From positions 44,530,471 through 44,594,470 of the forward strand of contig CM019236.1 of the NCBI GenBank assembly GCA_009741485.1: a stretch of 64,000 nt of DNA. Direction: 5' to 3'. The notes under the pieces are model-generated. The model had not been told where the DNA came from, did no database searches, and worked only from the letters and a program-made list of their open reading frames with translations. Position numbers and translations under genes: made by a program. The DNA comes from Malurus cyaneus samueli (taxonomy: Eukaryota > Chordata > Aves > Passeriformes > Maluridae). The first letter of the stretch is position 1. Each line of letters begins with the position of its first letter. Shown in pieces: positions 9,809 through 21,700 of the stretch.

Positions 9809-11052
9809 GTGAGGCGGAGTGGTGTGCAGGGTGCCAGGCTGGCTGCTCAGGTGGATATCGCAGCAGCAAGAGCACGGGCTGGGGCGCGGGGTAAGTGCTT
9901 TCTACCCAGAAACTCATGTCTGCTCCCTGCATTCCTATATCCTCAGGAGAGTTTGCCAGAGAGTGAATTCATTTGATCCTGGCCTGGGGAGACCCCTGTT
10001 CTCTTCCTTGGGCAGCCTTGGGCATGTTCCACTCTCAGAGACAGCGGACCTTTGAATGTGTGCCCTCTGACCCTGACTGAGATGTGCTGCAGGGGGACAG
10101 GCAGGCTGGGGCTGTGTCCAAACTTGTTTCTGTAATAGCAAGTTAAAAAGAGAGACATGATTACCTGGGGAAAGCAGGGGTGCTGTGAGTAGCGCTGAGA
10201 AATAGGTGCTGGTTGGGAAAGTATCACAGTAGATACCTTGAATGTCCTCAGAAACAGGGGCTCATCTTCCACATGGGGAAAGGTATTTTTTTGTTTGTTT
10301 GCTGGGGTATTTTTTCCCTCCCTTGATTACCAGGTGAGGGTCAGCTCAGCACCGCTTTGTGCAGGGAGCTGCACAGTCTAGTACAGGTCCTCGTGCAAGT
10401 GCCTTTGTGTTTGCAAACCTGCTGGAATTCTGCACTGCTGTTCATGCAGCAGAAAAAACATCTCTGTCATGTGTGCTTGATGAGGAGCTCCTCTCTGACT
10501 GAAATACACCAGGCAGCAGATCCATAGGGATCTCAGGCATAACGTGCTCTCTGACCTTTGCTGCAGGGAGGCGCTGGTTTGGGGAGTGGAACTGGCATTT
10601 GCTTAGCAATCAGTAAAACCTGCCTTTTGCAGCATGCCCCGGTGGCACAAGGTGAGAGGACCTTTAGTCACAGGGCTGGGGAATTTCGACTGATGCTTGG
10701 CCTTCTTCTCTGCATCCTGAAGCCTGGCCTATCACTGATACAGAGTTTGGAAGGGAAAGAATGGAAGGGAAGCATGCTCCAGCATGGGCAGGGGCAGCAG
10801 TTCAGTACAAATGTCTGAAGTTCTGCTACCCCAGACTACAGTGGTGGGAGAACCACGGTGCAGGATACAGAAAAGAGCCGGAGCTGCCCCACTTGAGCTG
10901 TCCTTGACTGCACTTCTCTCTTCCCTTGTTTGGAGCTGGACATCCTCATTTTCATCTCTAGTCTTTAGCTTAACACTATGCTTTGAGTCCTCCTGCTGTT
11001 TGCTCACTGCTAACCTAGGAATAGGCTGGGAAGTACCTTCTTTTCTACCTCT

Positions 11053-11053
11053 N
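11053..11053. other. Undetermined base (N)
   Basis: A single N in intron 2, in the context ACCTCTNGTTGAGG. It shows the sequence is a draft assembly or an ambiguous consensus, which bears on how the frame breaks in exons 1 and 2 are interpreted. Confidence 0.99.
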
Positions 11054-11951
11054 GTTGAGGATTTATAAACTTTATTGCCCATGTTTATTTCTTGCTGACA
11101 TCGCCTCTTTAGTTGATCACGATAGATGGGGAGGGAGAGGAAATGTGCATTCTTCTCAACTGCCTATAAGAAAGTAGTAGGGAGATAAATATTGATTACA
11201 AATCATGTCCCTGCTAAGCTCTTTAGGCCTTCACAGTCTTCTTCAAAGAGCGGCTGTTGCTGTGCTGTTTTGCAGATGGGATAAATACCAAGTGATCCAA
11301 GAAGCTGCATGGGCAAGGGACACTGAGCTGACATGTCCAGAATTGCTGAGAGGGCCAGAGTTACAAAAACTGCAGGAGAAATTTGCTCTAGATGGGAAAA
11401 TCACAGCCCATGATTGCCCCACAGTAAGTGGAAGTGTGTGTACCTCATCGTGTGTGCGCACCCTGCACACCTGCTTGCTCCAGGGGAAGGAGTGCACTGT
11501 CCCTTGAGGGAGCAGGTCTGGAGCAGCTACTGTACTGCAGGTTCACACCTTCACTCCTGTTCACTACTAGATTCCCAATACAGGCAGCTCAAGCAAAAAG
11601 GAAAACCAGAGGCAGATGATTTTTATGCTTCTAAGCCAATTTCATGGCTATTTCAGAAACTGACTTGTGAACTCCCGTGGCTGGCAATTCTGTAAGTCTT
11701 TGATTTCAGAGCTTTCTTGTCAGTTTGTTCAGGCAGAAGACTTAACAACCTGTTTAATATCAATCAAACAAGGACGTTGAAATAGGCTCTTTGAAAATAT
11801 TTTCTTTGGTGTGCTGCTGTGTGGAAACCCCAAGTATTGAACCACTTATGTGCTTTTCAAAAAAAGTGAACACACAGGCATAACTTAGAAATTTACATTG
11901 GGTAAAACAGAACGGAAAACCATAAGGAGTAGTCTAACACTATGCAAGAAA

Positions 11952-12772
11952 TATCACCGAATCACAGAGAGGCCTGTGTTGGAAAAGACCTCAAATATCA
12001 CCTAGTTCCATCCCCTCTGCCATGGGCAGGGACACCTTTCTCTAGATGAGCTTGCTCAGATTCCCATCCAATCAGTCCTCAAACACGTCTAAGGATGTGG
12101 CAGCCATGGTTTTTCTGAGCAACCTGTTTCAGTGCATTAGCACTCTCAGTAAAGAATTTCTTCCTTATATTTAATCTAAACCTTCTCTCTTTCCCTTTGA
12201 AGTCATTTCCCTTTGTCCTGTCACTACATGACCTTGTAAAAAGTCTTTCTTTTAGTCTTCCTTCCCATACTGGAAGGTGCATTTACAGGGCACCCCAAAG
12301 CCTTCTCTTTTCTAGGTGTAACTATCCCAATTCTCTGAGTCTTCTCTTACAGGAGAGGTGCTCCTTTCTTCCAGCCGATCTTGGTTTGTCCTCTCTGGAT
12401 TCTCTCCAACAGATCCTGTCCTCTGCTGTGGGCCCCGGCTGGGTGCAGTGTTCCAGTGGGGTCTCAGCAGAGCAGCGCAGAAGCGGAGCAGAGGGGCACA
12501 ATCCTCCCTCCCTGCTGCCCACGCTGCTTTGGTGCACCAGGACACGTTTGGCTCTTGGTGGCGTGCCCATGGCCAGGTTCATGTCCCAGCCTTCACCCAC
12601 AGCACCCCAAGTCCTTCCCACAGGGCTGCTCTGATCTGTCCATCCCAGCCTGTGATGGGACCGGGGGCTGCCCTGGCCCAGGGTGCAGCATCTGACAGTA
12701 TCTTGTTAAAACTGCATGAGATTCCCATGGGCCCACCTTGTTAAGCTTGTCCAGATCCCTCTGGATGTCACC
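11952..12772 (-). mobile_element. CR1 LINE 3' fragment, about 820 bp
   Basis: On the + strand it runs from the CR1 3' terminus (GAATCACAGAG, then TTGGAAAAGACCTC) into the interior. Landmarks include CAACCTGTTTCAGTGC, AAAGAATTTCTTCCTTATAT, CTTTGTCCTGTCACTAC and GTCCAGATCCCTCTGGATGT. This order shows a minus-strand element missing its 5' part, as expected from truncated reverse transcription. CR1 is the dominant LINE of birds. Open frames within this interval reflect the element or chance and are not intact reverse transcriptase. Confidence 0.85.
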
Positions 12773-15700
12773 TAGAGAGACAGTTTTTTTCCTTATGGCA
12801 GAATTACAGAGGAATTATTTGCTTAGCAGAGAAGCGAGTTCAGTGTTTCTGGTTTGTTTCTGCACAGGGTTTGTTCTTTCTTTCTTTCACATCCAAAATG
12901 ACTGTACTACCTCTAAAGGTGGACTCCCCAGCCACTTGCAAGCATACATTGTTACTAGCTGGGTGCCTTTCGTTTGATGCTAATATCTACTGTTGAAAAT
13001 GCGCAACCAGCTTGTTGTGTATGATTGTTGCATGCGTATAAGCGCTCTGGAACAGTTAACTGTTGTCTAGGGTTGCACAATGCTCCTGTTAATCTTCAAA
13101 ATGCAGACAAACCCAGATTAGCAACTTCCTTGTCCTTGTGGATAGAGAACAACCATAACAAAATGAAAAAAAACAAAAAAAAATCCAAATAGGTGCAACA
13201 CACAAGCCCAACATTTGCCTGTCAGGGGGCTCTTTCTCTTCGACTTTTTGTACCAAAGACTTTTGGTTTATGACTCTCTTATTTTACCTGCCAGATCTCC
13301 CTGTTCTTGCTCAGCCCGGGCTGGCTGCCCACATTGCCAAATCATAAACATGTAATTTCTGTTCAGTACACAACGATGTGTACACAATCTGTGAAATAGT
13401 TTACTGCCTTCTCAGTCCCTCTCTCCTCTTCCAAATTCTATGCAACTTTAGGAGTATGAGAAGATTAGTTTGTCTCCATGTCAGGGCCATTGTGTTTATT
13501 TTTCCTTTTCCATTCTGTTTCCATCCTAGCTTGTCTTACAGACTTGTCCCACCCCACCCTCTCTGATGGGTAGTGCCTGTCTTGTTGCAGTACCCTGCAA
13601 GCAGATCTCACTCCTAGCTGCATCTGGGCTTCTAGAAGATGAAAGGCTTTGTAGCTATATACAATCTGCCACTGCTGATTTCCAGCTTGGAGCCAGTGCT
13701 CCCAACTGTTCCTTTCCAGCTGTGCATGTGCTGACCTGTTTGCTGTGTTGGGGGCAAAAGTGTCCCAGCCCACAACCTGTGCAGCTTTGCTGTTGTTTTC
13801 AGTAGTGTAATGAGCATCAGTTTAGTGTTGGCTCAGAAAATGAGCGGGCCTTTTCCTGTGCTGTGCCATGCCCTTGCTTTGGTGCACCAAGGTGGTGTCC
13901 AGGCTCCACTCGTCACAAACTAGTCTCAGTTTGACCTCAAGAAGTTCAGACTTTTGTCTGCCCTTTTTGTGGACCAATAGGTAAGCATGTACACAAGACC
14001 CTGGCCAGTTTGGCTTCTCCAGTATGGAGATACTTGGTAGAAGACTCTGTCTGTTACCTGCTCTTAATTTGAGAATTGTTTCCCCACATGACTTTCTTGT
14101 GGTCATACTTTGTTACAGCATTCTTCCTACCTGAGCATTTGGTTACATTAAAGTAGTCTTTAAAGCTGCTTGGAAAAAGCAAGAGCCTCCGAGGGCTGAC
14201 TGCTCATGGAATCCTGGCTCCTAATTCAGGAGTCTTGTAATTTGCATCTTTCAGCCAGTCCCTCATACAGCTCACTGCAGATAAGAAATGAAGCAAAGTT
14301 TTCTATAGTGATAATTTTGTATTAATTAAGACATTATTTGCTTACATTTTTATTCAAAAAACGACCTTTGCAAATAGAAAAGTGCAGAGAGATTCTTTCT
14401 TTTCTTTAGAGGATTCCCAGCACTTCCAGGTTCTGGGTCACTGACATGACTCTGAGAGCTATCGACTCCTGTTGAGGCAATGCAGCCTTTATGATGCGAC
14501 AACAACATCATTTTTCTTCTTAATCTGTGTACCCATTTGGGTGAAAGGGCCACTCTTGTGGTATCAAATTACTATTTAGAAATTTGGTATTTGTGGACAG
14601 AGTAGGAAACAAAGACACCGTTGCCTTGTTACATGTGTTACATGGTTTGTTGGTTGGTTGGGGTTTTTCCCCATTCTAAGGAGGTTAGAAATGGTGGCCT
14701 GAAATTAGATGAAATTGATTAGATTTTTTCTAGTCTTCTCATTACAAGTAGAGGGGGTTTTTTTTCTGTACTTGTTTGGTCAGTTATAATAGTTGTGTTT
14801 AATTTCTGGGATGGTGAGGCTGGATCTTTTTCCGTTCGTAAAATCTTGGTTCAGACTCAACTTTGACCATGATGGAGAATCTCAAAGAAAGAGGAAGCAA
14901 GGAAAGGCACAGAGTACAAGATCTGCAAAAAGTGGATTAGATTCTCTAGTTTAGGTCCAAATTTGGAGCAAAGCAAAGAGCAGTCGCTTGCTGAAAGAGC
15001 TGACAGAGGAGCAGAGTATTTTATTGCTAAACAAGTTGGATGGGACACTGCTTGCGGTAACCTGATTGCAACTGCTGCCCCGAGGGTTTAACTTCAAGGC
15101 TTACTTCTTAGGAACATCCTTCTCTCCATAGATGATGGGAACATCAGGATTTTGTGCACGTGAATTGGAGCTGGAACAACTGAATTGATCCTGCATCTTT
15201 GCATCTTTGGCTGCAGGAGTCTGTGAGCTAGATTTGTTTTTGTTTTCAGTTTGTGTGTAAACACACCTGCAGCCTCCACTGCAGGTCCCTGATCTGGGCA
15301 TTGGGGATGGGGAATGGGCTGGCTGGTGGGAACCAAAATAACTAAGGCTTTGCATTTCAGTTGCCATAATTAGAGTTTCATTAAGATCTTTTTAAGTACT
15401 TGGGGATTTCAGAGTTCTTCCCTCAGCAACAGAAGTGGCATTCAGTGGTGATATGCTGTTTCTGCATTCACAAGGGTGGGGAGTTTTTTTCAAGCAGCCT
15501 GTGCTCTGCAGTAGGACTGTAAAATCCCAAACTGTGAACTTTGTTCCTTGCACCCTGTATGGCCACTCAAGGTAGCACACAGAAGCTCTGAGCTGAATGC
15601 TTTTTGGAGAAGCTCAGCCAACAGTAAGGAGTGTGGAGCAGGGCAGAGAGGTGGCCTTGGCTTATTCAGCTGTTCAGGCTGTTGTGTGTCCCTGTGCGAA

Positions 15701-17649
15701 GCTTTGCTCTGCACGTTCTCCTTTCACAGGTTTACTGTGGATTTCAGAGTCCATGCAGATCCATGTTGGCTCCTAAATCCCAATTGACCATGTTTCTGAC
15801 TCACAGCACTGGTTCTGAAGACTGAATTTTAGTTTTCATCAACAAATTCAGACCAAAAATTCAGCCCAGCTTTAGTTTCCGCCTGTGTGATTTTGGGAGG
15901 GTTTGTATTCCATGGAAGAGCCTCTGCTATCAACTCTCAGTACTTGTGTGGGTATTACAGCTGTAATCCATTTTATCTTTTAATGTTCTATTTCTTGAGC
16001 CTGTCACAGCAGTGCACATTTTCTGTGTGTTGTTAACTGTCCTCTCAGCTCTTCCCAGTCCTGGCAGCATCTGTCTTGTGACAAGGCATCTGTGTGTGTG
16101 CTTGGCGTAGTTAAGTACTGTCACTGTCCTCATCTTGGTGCTCAGACACCAATGTGTGTGAACAGTTTCACAAGGATTAGACGGATGGATGAAGGGTGGT
16201 CACATCAGAGAATCTCCTACATGTCCCAGGTGCCATCTCTGGCTCAAGTAATTTCCATGTGTACTACCTGTAATTTTTCAGTGTGTCCCGCTCCCCCCAT
16301 GTTCCCAAAACAGCGCCATGTGAGAAAAGTATTTATACGTTTTAGGGCCATCAGGCTGTCAAAACCTTGAATTAGCTTGCAACTGTGCATCAAATCTGGC
16401 TGAATTTGGTGCAGATCAGTGCTTCCGGGAGCTACTTGATCCAGACTACAAGCATCCCATTCTTTCCAAGGTGAAAGCTGAGGTTCTGGCTGCCTGTGCT
16501 GGGTGGTCTGGTAGTGAGGTGTTGTCACAGTGGGGAGAGACCCCACTGAGACATGGCTTATGGGGAGAATATTGTGCCTTATTGCTATCTTGAGAGCACT
16601 CAATGTGGAGTTAGCCCCTCCACCTTTCTGAATAGGCATTTTTTGGCTCATCGGGATGAGGATGAGCCATCCTACCCCCACCAAGAACATGAGTTTCATG
16701 GGGTGCTCCGCTTGGCAGAGCAGGGAGCCCGCTAAAGCCTTTTTTCACTTCTGCTTGAGACAAGTCTGCGCAGGATGGCATCATACAATTCCTTGGCTTT
16801 GTTCTTCCATAATCTTTTGGCATTTTGAAGAGCTTCCTCCGGGCTCAGAGGAAGTGTTTGGGATTCTGATGGGAGCGCATCGTATAAATAACACCAGATG
16901 CTCTAAACTAGCAGGAGAGCTGCATCCTTGCACTGGTGTGCTGCTGGATATGTCCCAGCACTAAGTGTGGTGAGGACTCTGGTATTCCAGACACTGCAGT
17001 CCTCAGTTCCCCTGATTGAGTGTAGGTCAGATTTTCTGTTGTGTCAGGTAAAAGTTTTACTTTTGTTTGGCGTTAATTGCCTGAAGATTTTAACTGCTCA
17101 GAAAACGTGAACTTTCATTTAGACAGTGTCCTAAACATCTTCCTGCCTCTCCAACTGCAAACTTTTGTGTCCTGCCTCCTGCATACACCTGAAGAAACAG
17201 GGTGAAAAGCAGGTTTTGGGATTGGTTTGGACTTGTTTTGGAGAGAGGATCTGGACAAATCACTCAGATGCTCAAAATCCACTGGTCTCTTTCCACATTT
17301 TTACCCCTCTGCCCTCTGAAGGGCAGGTAGGGTATGTCAGAATCCAGTGGTAAAGAAGGCTAAAGCAGCTTAGCTGTCCATGGTTACACAGGATTAGCAC
17401 AAAGCTGACTCTCCCAGGTCTTTCACTAGACATCCCACTAGGGCTGTGCAGCTTTGGGAATTCTATGGCTGCTAGCCTTCTTCACCAGGGCTGTTCCAGC
17501 AGCAAAGGCACGCCTCCAGCATCTGCTAGACAGAGAGATTTGCTGCTCTTTTGACCACGCTTCAGGCTCCTGCCTTATCCTGGCCAAAACAGTCAAGTCT
17601 GCTGGGAATGTGCAGCAGTTTGACCACCTGACCACAGAACCACAGTTTC

Positions 17650-17775
17650 CAGATTATAGAATATTGTGAGTTGGAAGCATCATCAAGTGCAGGTCTTAAA
17701 TGAATGGCTCATATAGGGTTGAACCCACAAACTTCATGTTATTGGCACCATGCTCTAACCCATGAGCTAATCTCA
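17650..17775 (-). mobile_element. tRNA-Ile-derived SINE (TguSINE1-like), Pol III boxes preserved
   Basis: On the minus strand a tRNA-Ile-like head reads TTAGCTCATGGGTTAGAGC, GGTGCCAATAACATGAAG, then GTGGGTTCAACCC. Box A (TAGCTCATGGG) fits TRGYNNANNNG and box B (GGTTCAACCC) fits the consensus. It is followed by a CR1-like tail containing GATGATGCTTCCAACTCAC and ending near AATATTCTATAATCT. The same head and tail occur in the SINE at 311-447 in opposite orientation. It is a dispersed element and not a functional tRNA gene: the anticodon arm is altered and a tail is attached. Confidence 0.75.
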
Positions 17776-18689
17776 GTGACACCTATCATAGACAATGTCT
17801 ACGATTGTACAAGAACTCCTCTGACTTCCAGGTATGTTTGAGGAAATTCCCGTCCCTGGAGTTTCAGGGTATGCCCCGAAGTGCAAACACCAAATTCCTC
17901 TGCAGCTCTTTGAGAAAGGAACTGAAATCCTGTCACCATTGGTATAGCTGCCAGAATGGTCTCTAGAAACTTTTTACAGCTGAAATTTCTGTACTCAGGT
18001 AGTTGCAGTTATCCTGAGGTGAGGTATATCTGTATTCTCCTTGAGACCAGAGTGGATGATAGACACAGGTAATGTACGTTTCAGTCTTGTGTTGGGCATT
18101 GCATTTCCAGTTTGACAGCAGTCTGTGTGCAGGCTTGGCTATGTAAAATGCAGGTACATCAGGAGTGGTTGGAAACTTCTAATGGAGGCATTTCTGCTGA
18201 AACAAATTCTACTGTACAGCCTAAGTCTAAGCTCCTGTACAGTCTCAGCTGCTCAGCCAGTCTAACTTGTTAGGCTAGGGTAATTTGATCCCAAGTTTCA
18301 CTTGTGTGAATTTATAAGGCCTGTTTGTAAAGATAAATGGACTATTGTCACAGTTGGAATCCCATGGGATAAGCTGCATTTTTGGAACGTTCAAAAATAA
18401 AGTGGCTACAGCCCCTGTTTCCTAGGAAGGATTAAATGGAGAAGGGAGAGAAGGTGATGGCACATATATTTTTATTTACTTTGAAGCTGTTGGTGAGTTA
18501 AAAGAAGAAGATATGGAAAGCTTAGGGTTGTAGCTCATCAGCAGTAATGCTGATGGAAGTACCTGTTGTCATTATTGCACAGTGCCTGGCTGAGCATCTC
18601 CTTGAAACTCTACCAGAGGAGAACAAGAGAAAAATTATACTTCCATTTAAGTATTTCAGGTATGTTTTCACAACACTCCAAGAAGTCTG

Positions 18690-18732
18690 TTCACCTAAAA
18701 CACACGTGGGAATAACGTGTGTTTTAGGTGAA
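18690..18732. repeat. Perfect inverted repeat: 18-bp stem, 7-nt loop
   Basis: The left arm TTCACCTAAAACACACGT (18690-18707) is exactly complementary to the right arm ACGTGTGTTTTAGGTGAA (18715-18732), with loop GGGAATA. The left arm and first loop base form an E-box CACGTG (18703-18708). Pairing stops abruptly on both sides, so it is not the middle of a longer fold. No mobile-element signature or target duplication is visible. Confidence 0.97.
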
Positions 18733-21700
18733 GGTATTGATGCTGTCTTGTAATGATGCAATTTCAGGCCTCATCCAGGTTAAAAAAAAATTAATTAATC
18801 ACTGAACTGAAAAGGACGTTTGCTTAGGTAAAAATAATCATGTCCAAACTTTATTTTTATGTGAAAAGAGAATATATAGTACCCACCAATTGTATATATG
18901 ATTGGTGCTCCAAAGGGTTCAATTTTTCAAAACAGAAAAGAATTATAGGCCAAATAAAGTAGAAGGAAGGACTTAGGCATAAAAATGGGAATGATAATTG
19001 GGAGTTGTTCAAGAATCCTAATTAGGGCCCTGAGAAACCACAATTCTGCATTTCCAAAGACAAATTTTTTAGTTTAAAAGAAAGCTGGTTTGGTTGACAA
19101 AAGAGATTAAAGCAGCAAAAACCCTAAAATACAATGAATTGGAAAACAGAGCAAGCAACATAGAAAAGTAATCCGCAAGTAAAGGCAGACAATTGATGGG
19201 GGAGCTGAAGGATACCAGAGAAGAGCTTTTGGGCAGCAGCTTTGAACAATAAGAAGGAATTCTTAAAATACATTAGGGATTCGTGAAATCTCAGCAGTGG
19301 TGTAGGCTTTATACTGACCAGAAGTGAAGAAAATACTGAAAAAGCAGTGGAAGAAATAATCAGTAATTATTTTGTGATGTTTGGAAAGGAGAAGGCTCTT
19401 TATTCTTAACTTGGTCGTAAGAGAATATTTTCTGCTCTGGTGACAAATTGCTTCCAGTAATTAGGAAAAATGTTGAATGTCATTCTTTTTGAATATTCAA
19501 AATAGTAATTAACTTACAGTTCATAATTTTTAGAGACTAAGCCAAGGACCTCTTTGAATTGTTAATGACACTTGAAAAAGTACTGGGGAGTGGGAAAAAA
19601 ACTACTGTAAGAGCATTATTCTGGGACAATGAGGGAAGAGCATGCCAGACTACCAAAAGTTCAGTTTGGTCAGAGCACAAAAAGACTGATAAGCTATGCA
19701 GCTAGTTTAGAACTGAAAGAAGGCAGGATAGTACCAGCCAATTTTCCCTGATTGGAAAACTGCCCTTGTCAGACAACTTACTCATGTGAGTGTGATTTTT
19801 GGTAACAATTGGTGAGATAATTGCACCTAGGTCTGAAGCTTTTGACTTTGTTCCTGGTGTTACTCTGATACAGGAGTACACACCAGACGAAATCCAAGTG
19901 GCTTACTGTAAATAGCCCCAGGTATTTGTGCATTCTTATGGGATGGTTGCAGATGGGGAGTCTCCCTCCACCAGCGAGTAGCAAAGCTTAAAAAAACTCG
20001 TAAAGAAGTACTGAAGGTGTCTGCTCCTGGCCCTGCATTACCCGGTGACTTTGTCAGTGATACAAATACTACATAATTGTTGACACAAGCACTGAGAGGG
20101 GATGTAAACAACAGGTCAATTGTGGGAGCAGAGTTGAGCCACCTGAAAAGCAGGGCTCTTCCAGTGCTGTTCAGTGCAAGGCTGCGTGTCCAGAGCAAAG
20201 CAAGCAGGTCAAGCTAGCAAGACATTGCCTTACTCAGACAATTTTGTAACATGCAGTATTTCAAGGCTATTATGATGTTTTGAAGAACTGACCTGTTGTA
20301 GTGGGTTAGGGAACATGGGTGCCTGTGTAGCAGGCAGCCCACTGACCATGGTTGCTAGAGCATAATGTTTTTGTAACTTCTAGAAACCATGGGCTCACAG
20401 AGGGAAGTCCTTGGCACTGATTTCATGTTCCATTTACCATGTAAAATAGCGCACATGCCGCTAAGTAGACATCTAAAATTTAGAGGAATTTAGGAATCTA
20501 AATGAATTGGAGTCTGTGTGACTATGACACAGGAGAAACAGGCGTTTCCACATTACCACTGTCTTTAGGAGATGCATGCTCATCCATAACTGGTGCTTCT
20601 GTGTGTCTTTCTACCAGCAGTACCTCTCTGCAAGGACCCACCCTGCAGGCTCTTTCTTGAATTCAGTGCTGGTGGCTTTGGTTTGGGAGTGCAGGGCTGT
20701 GTGCTGGCATAAAGCACATTCTTCTCAGACAATGGAGTGATGGTACCTGCCCAGTTTACACAGCTGTGATCCCATGTGCTGCATGCTTTTAGTATAGATG
20801 CTGGATCTCTGGAGGGCCTATTGGTTCAAGCAAGTCTGTAGAACTGCTGTGTGCTGCTTGACCTCTCAGAGTAAGGGCATTTGCCACGTGTGGAGAGACA
20901 GAATGGTCAAGAGCTTTAGACATAGAGTTAAAAGAAACAGTCATGTTCAGTTCTGCTTTCTCTTCAGCTGGGTCTTCTTCTCTCCCCACCTTAACAGCAG
21001 TGTCTTTTAGGGCTGATGTTGCTGCTGATGCAGAAGTCAAATTCAATGTTTGTGCTCACATGGTTGTACTCACAGCAATAACAAACCCCAAGGTGTGTGT
21101 GTAGCTGGAGAAAGGAAGAGATAAAAAGATAGGGATTTGAGTTATCCCATTGTCTGCTTCAGATGGTCATTCTTCCTTTTGTCCCACATCCATACATGCT
21201 TAGTTTTCCAGAAACTCTCAGTCACGTCTGGCTTGCCTGACACTGATACTGAGATGCTCTGTATAATCCTGCTGCTGTCATTTTCTCTGCTGCCTCTGAA
21301 CTCCACAAGCATCATAAATTCAGTCCTATCCCTCTTCAGGATGAGCAGAATTCTTTTTCGTCCCCCTGCCAAATTCTGGGCTCATGCTCTTTTCTGGACT
21401 AAGCACAGAGACGCAGAGCTAGAACTGAGTTTTAACTGCATTCCTGCTTTGCTCCCTTTACAGTCTAAAATCAACACTTGGCCAAAACTTCGTTGGTTTT
21501 GGTTGGGGATTTTTTGGTTTTTTCCTTTATTTTATTTTTTTTCCTGGAATACACACTGCTGTTCACAGTTGGATAGGTCCAGTGCAAACCAGTGGAGTGC
21601 CTGAGCTCTGACTGTAATCAAGCAAGTACTTTTGCTTCATGTTTGAAAACAAAGGCAACCGTTAAGCCAACTTTCCTGACTGTTGGGTGACAGAGATCAG

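Noticed and set aside
17650..17775. Possible functional tRNA-Ile gene on the minus strand
   Set aside because: The anticodon arm is altered, the acceptor stem is poor and a CR1-like tail is attached; a second copy of the same composite exists at 311-447. It is a SINE.
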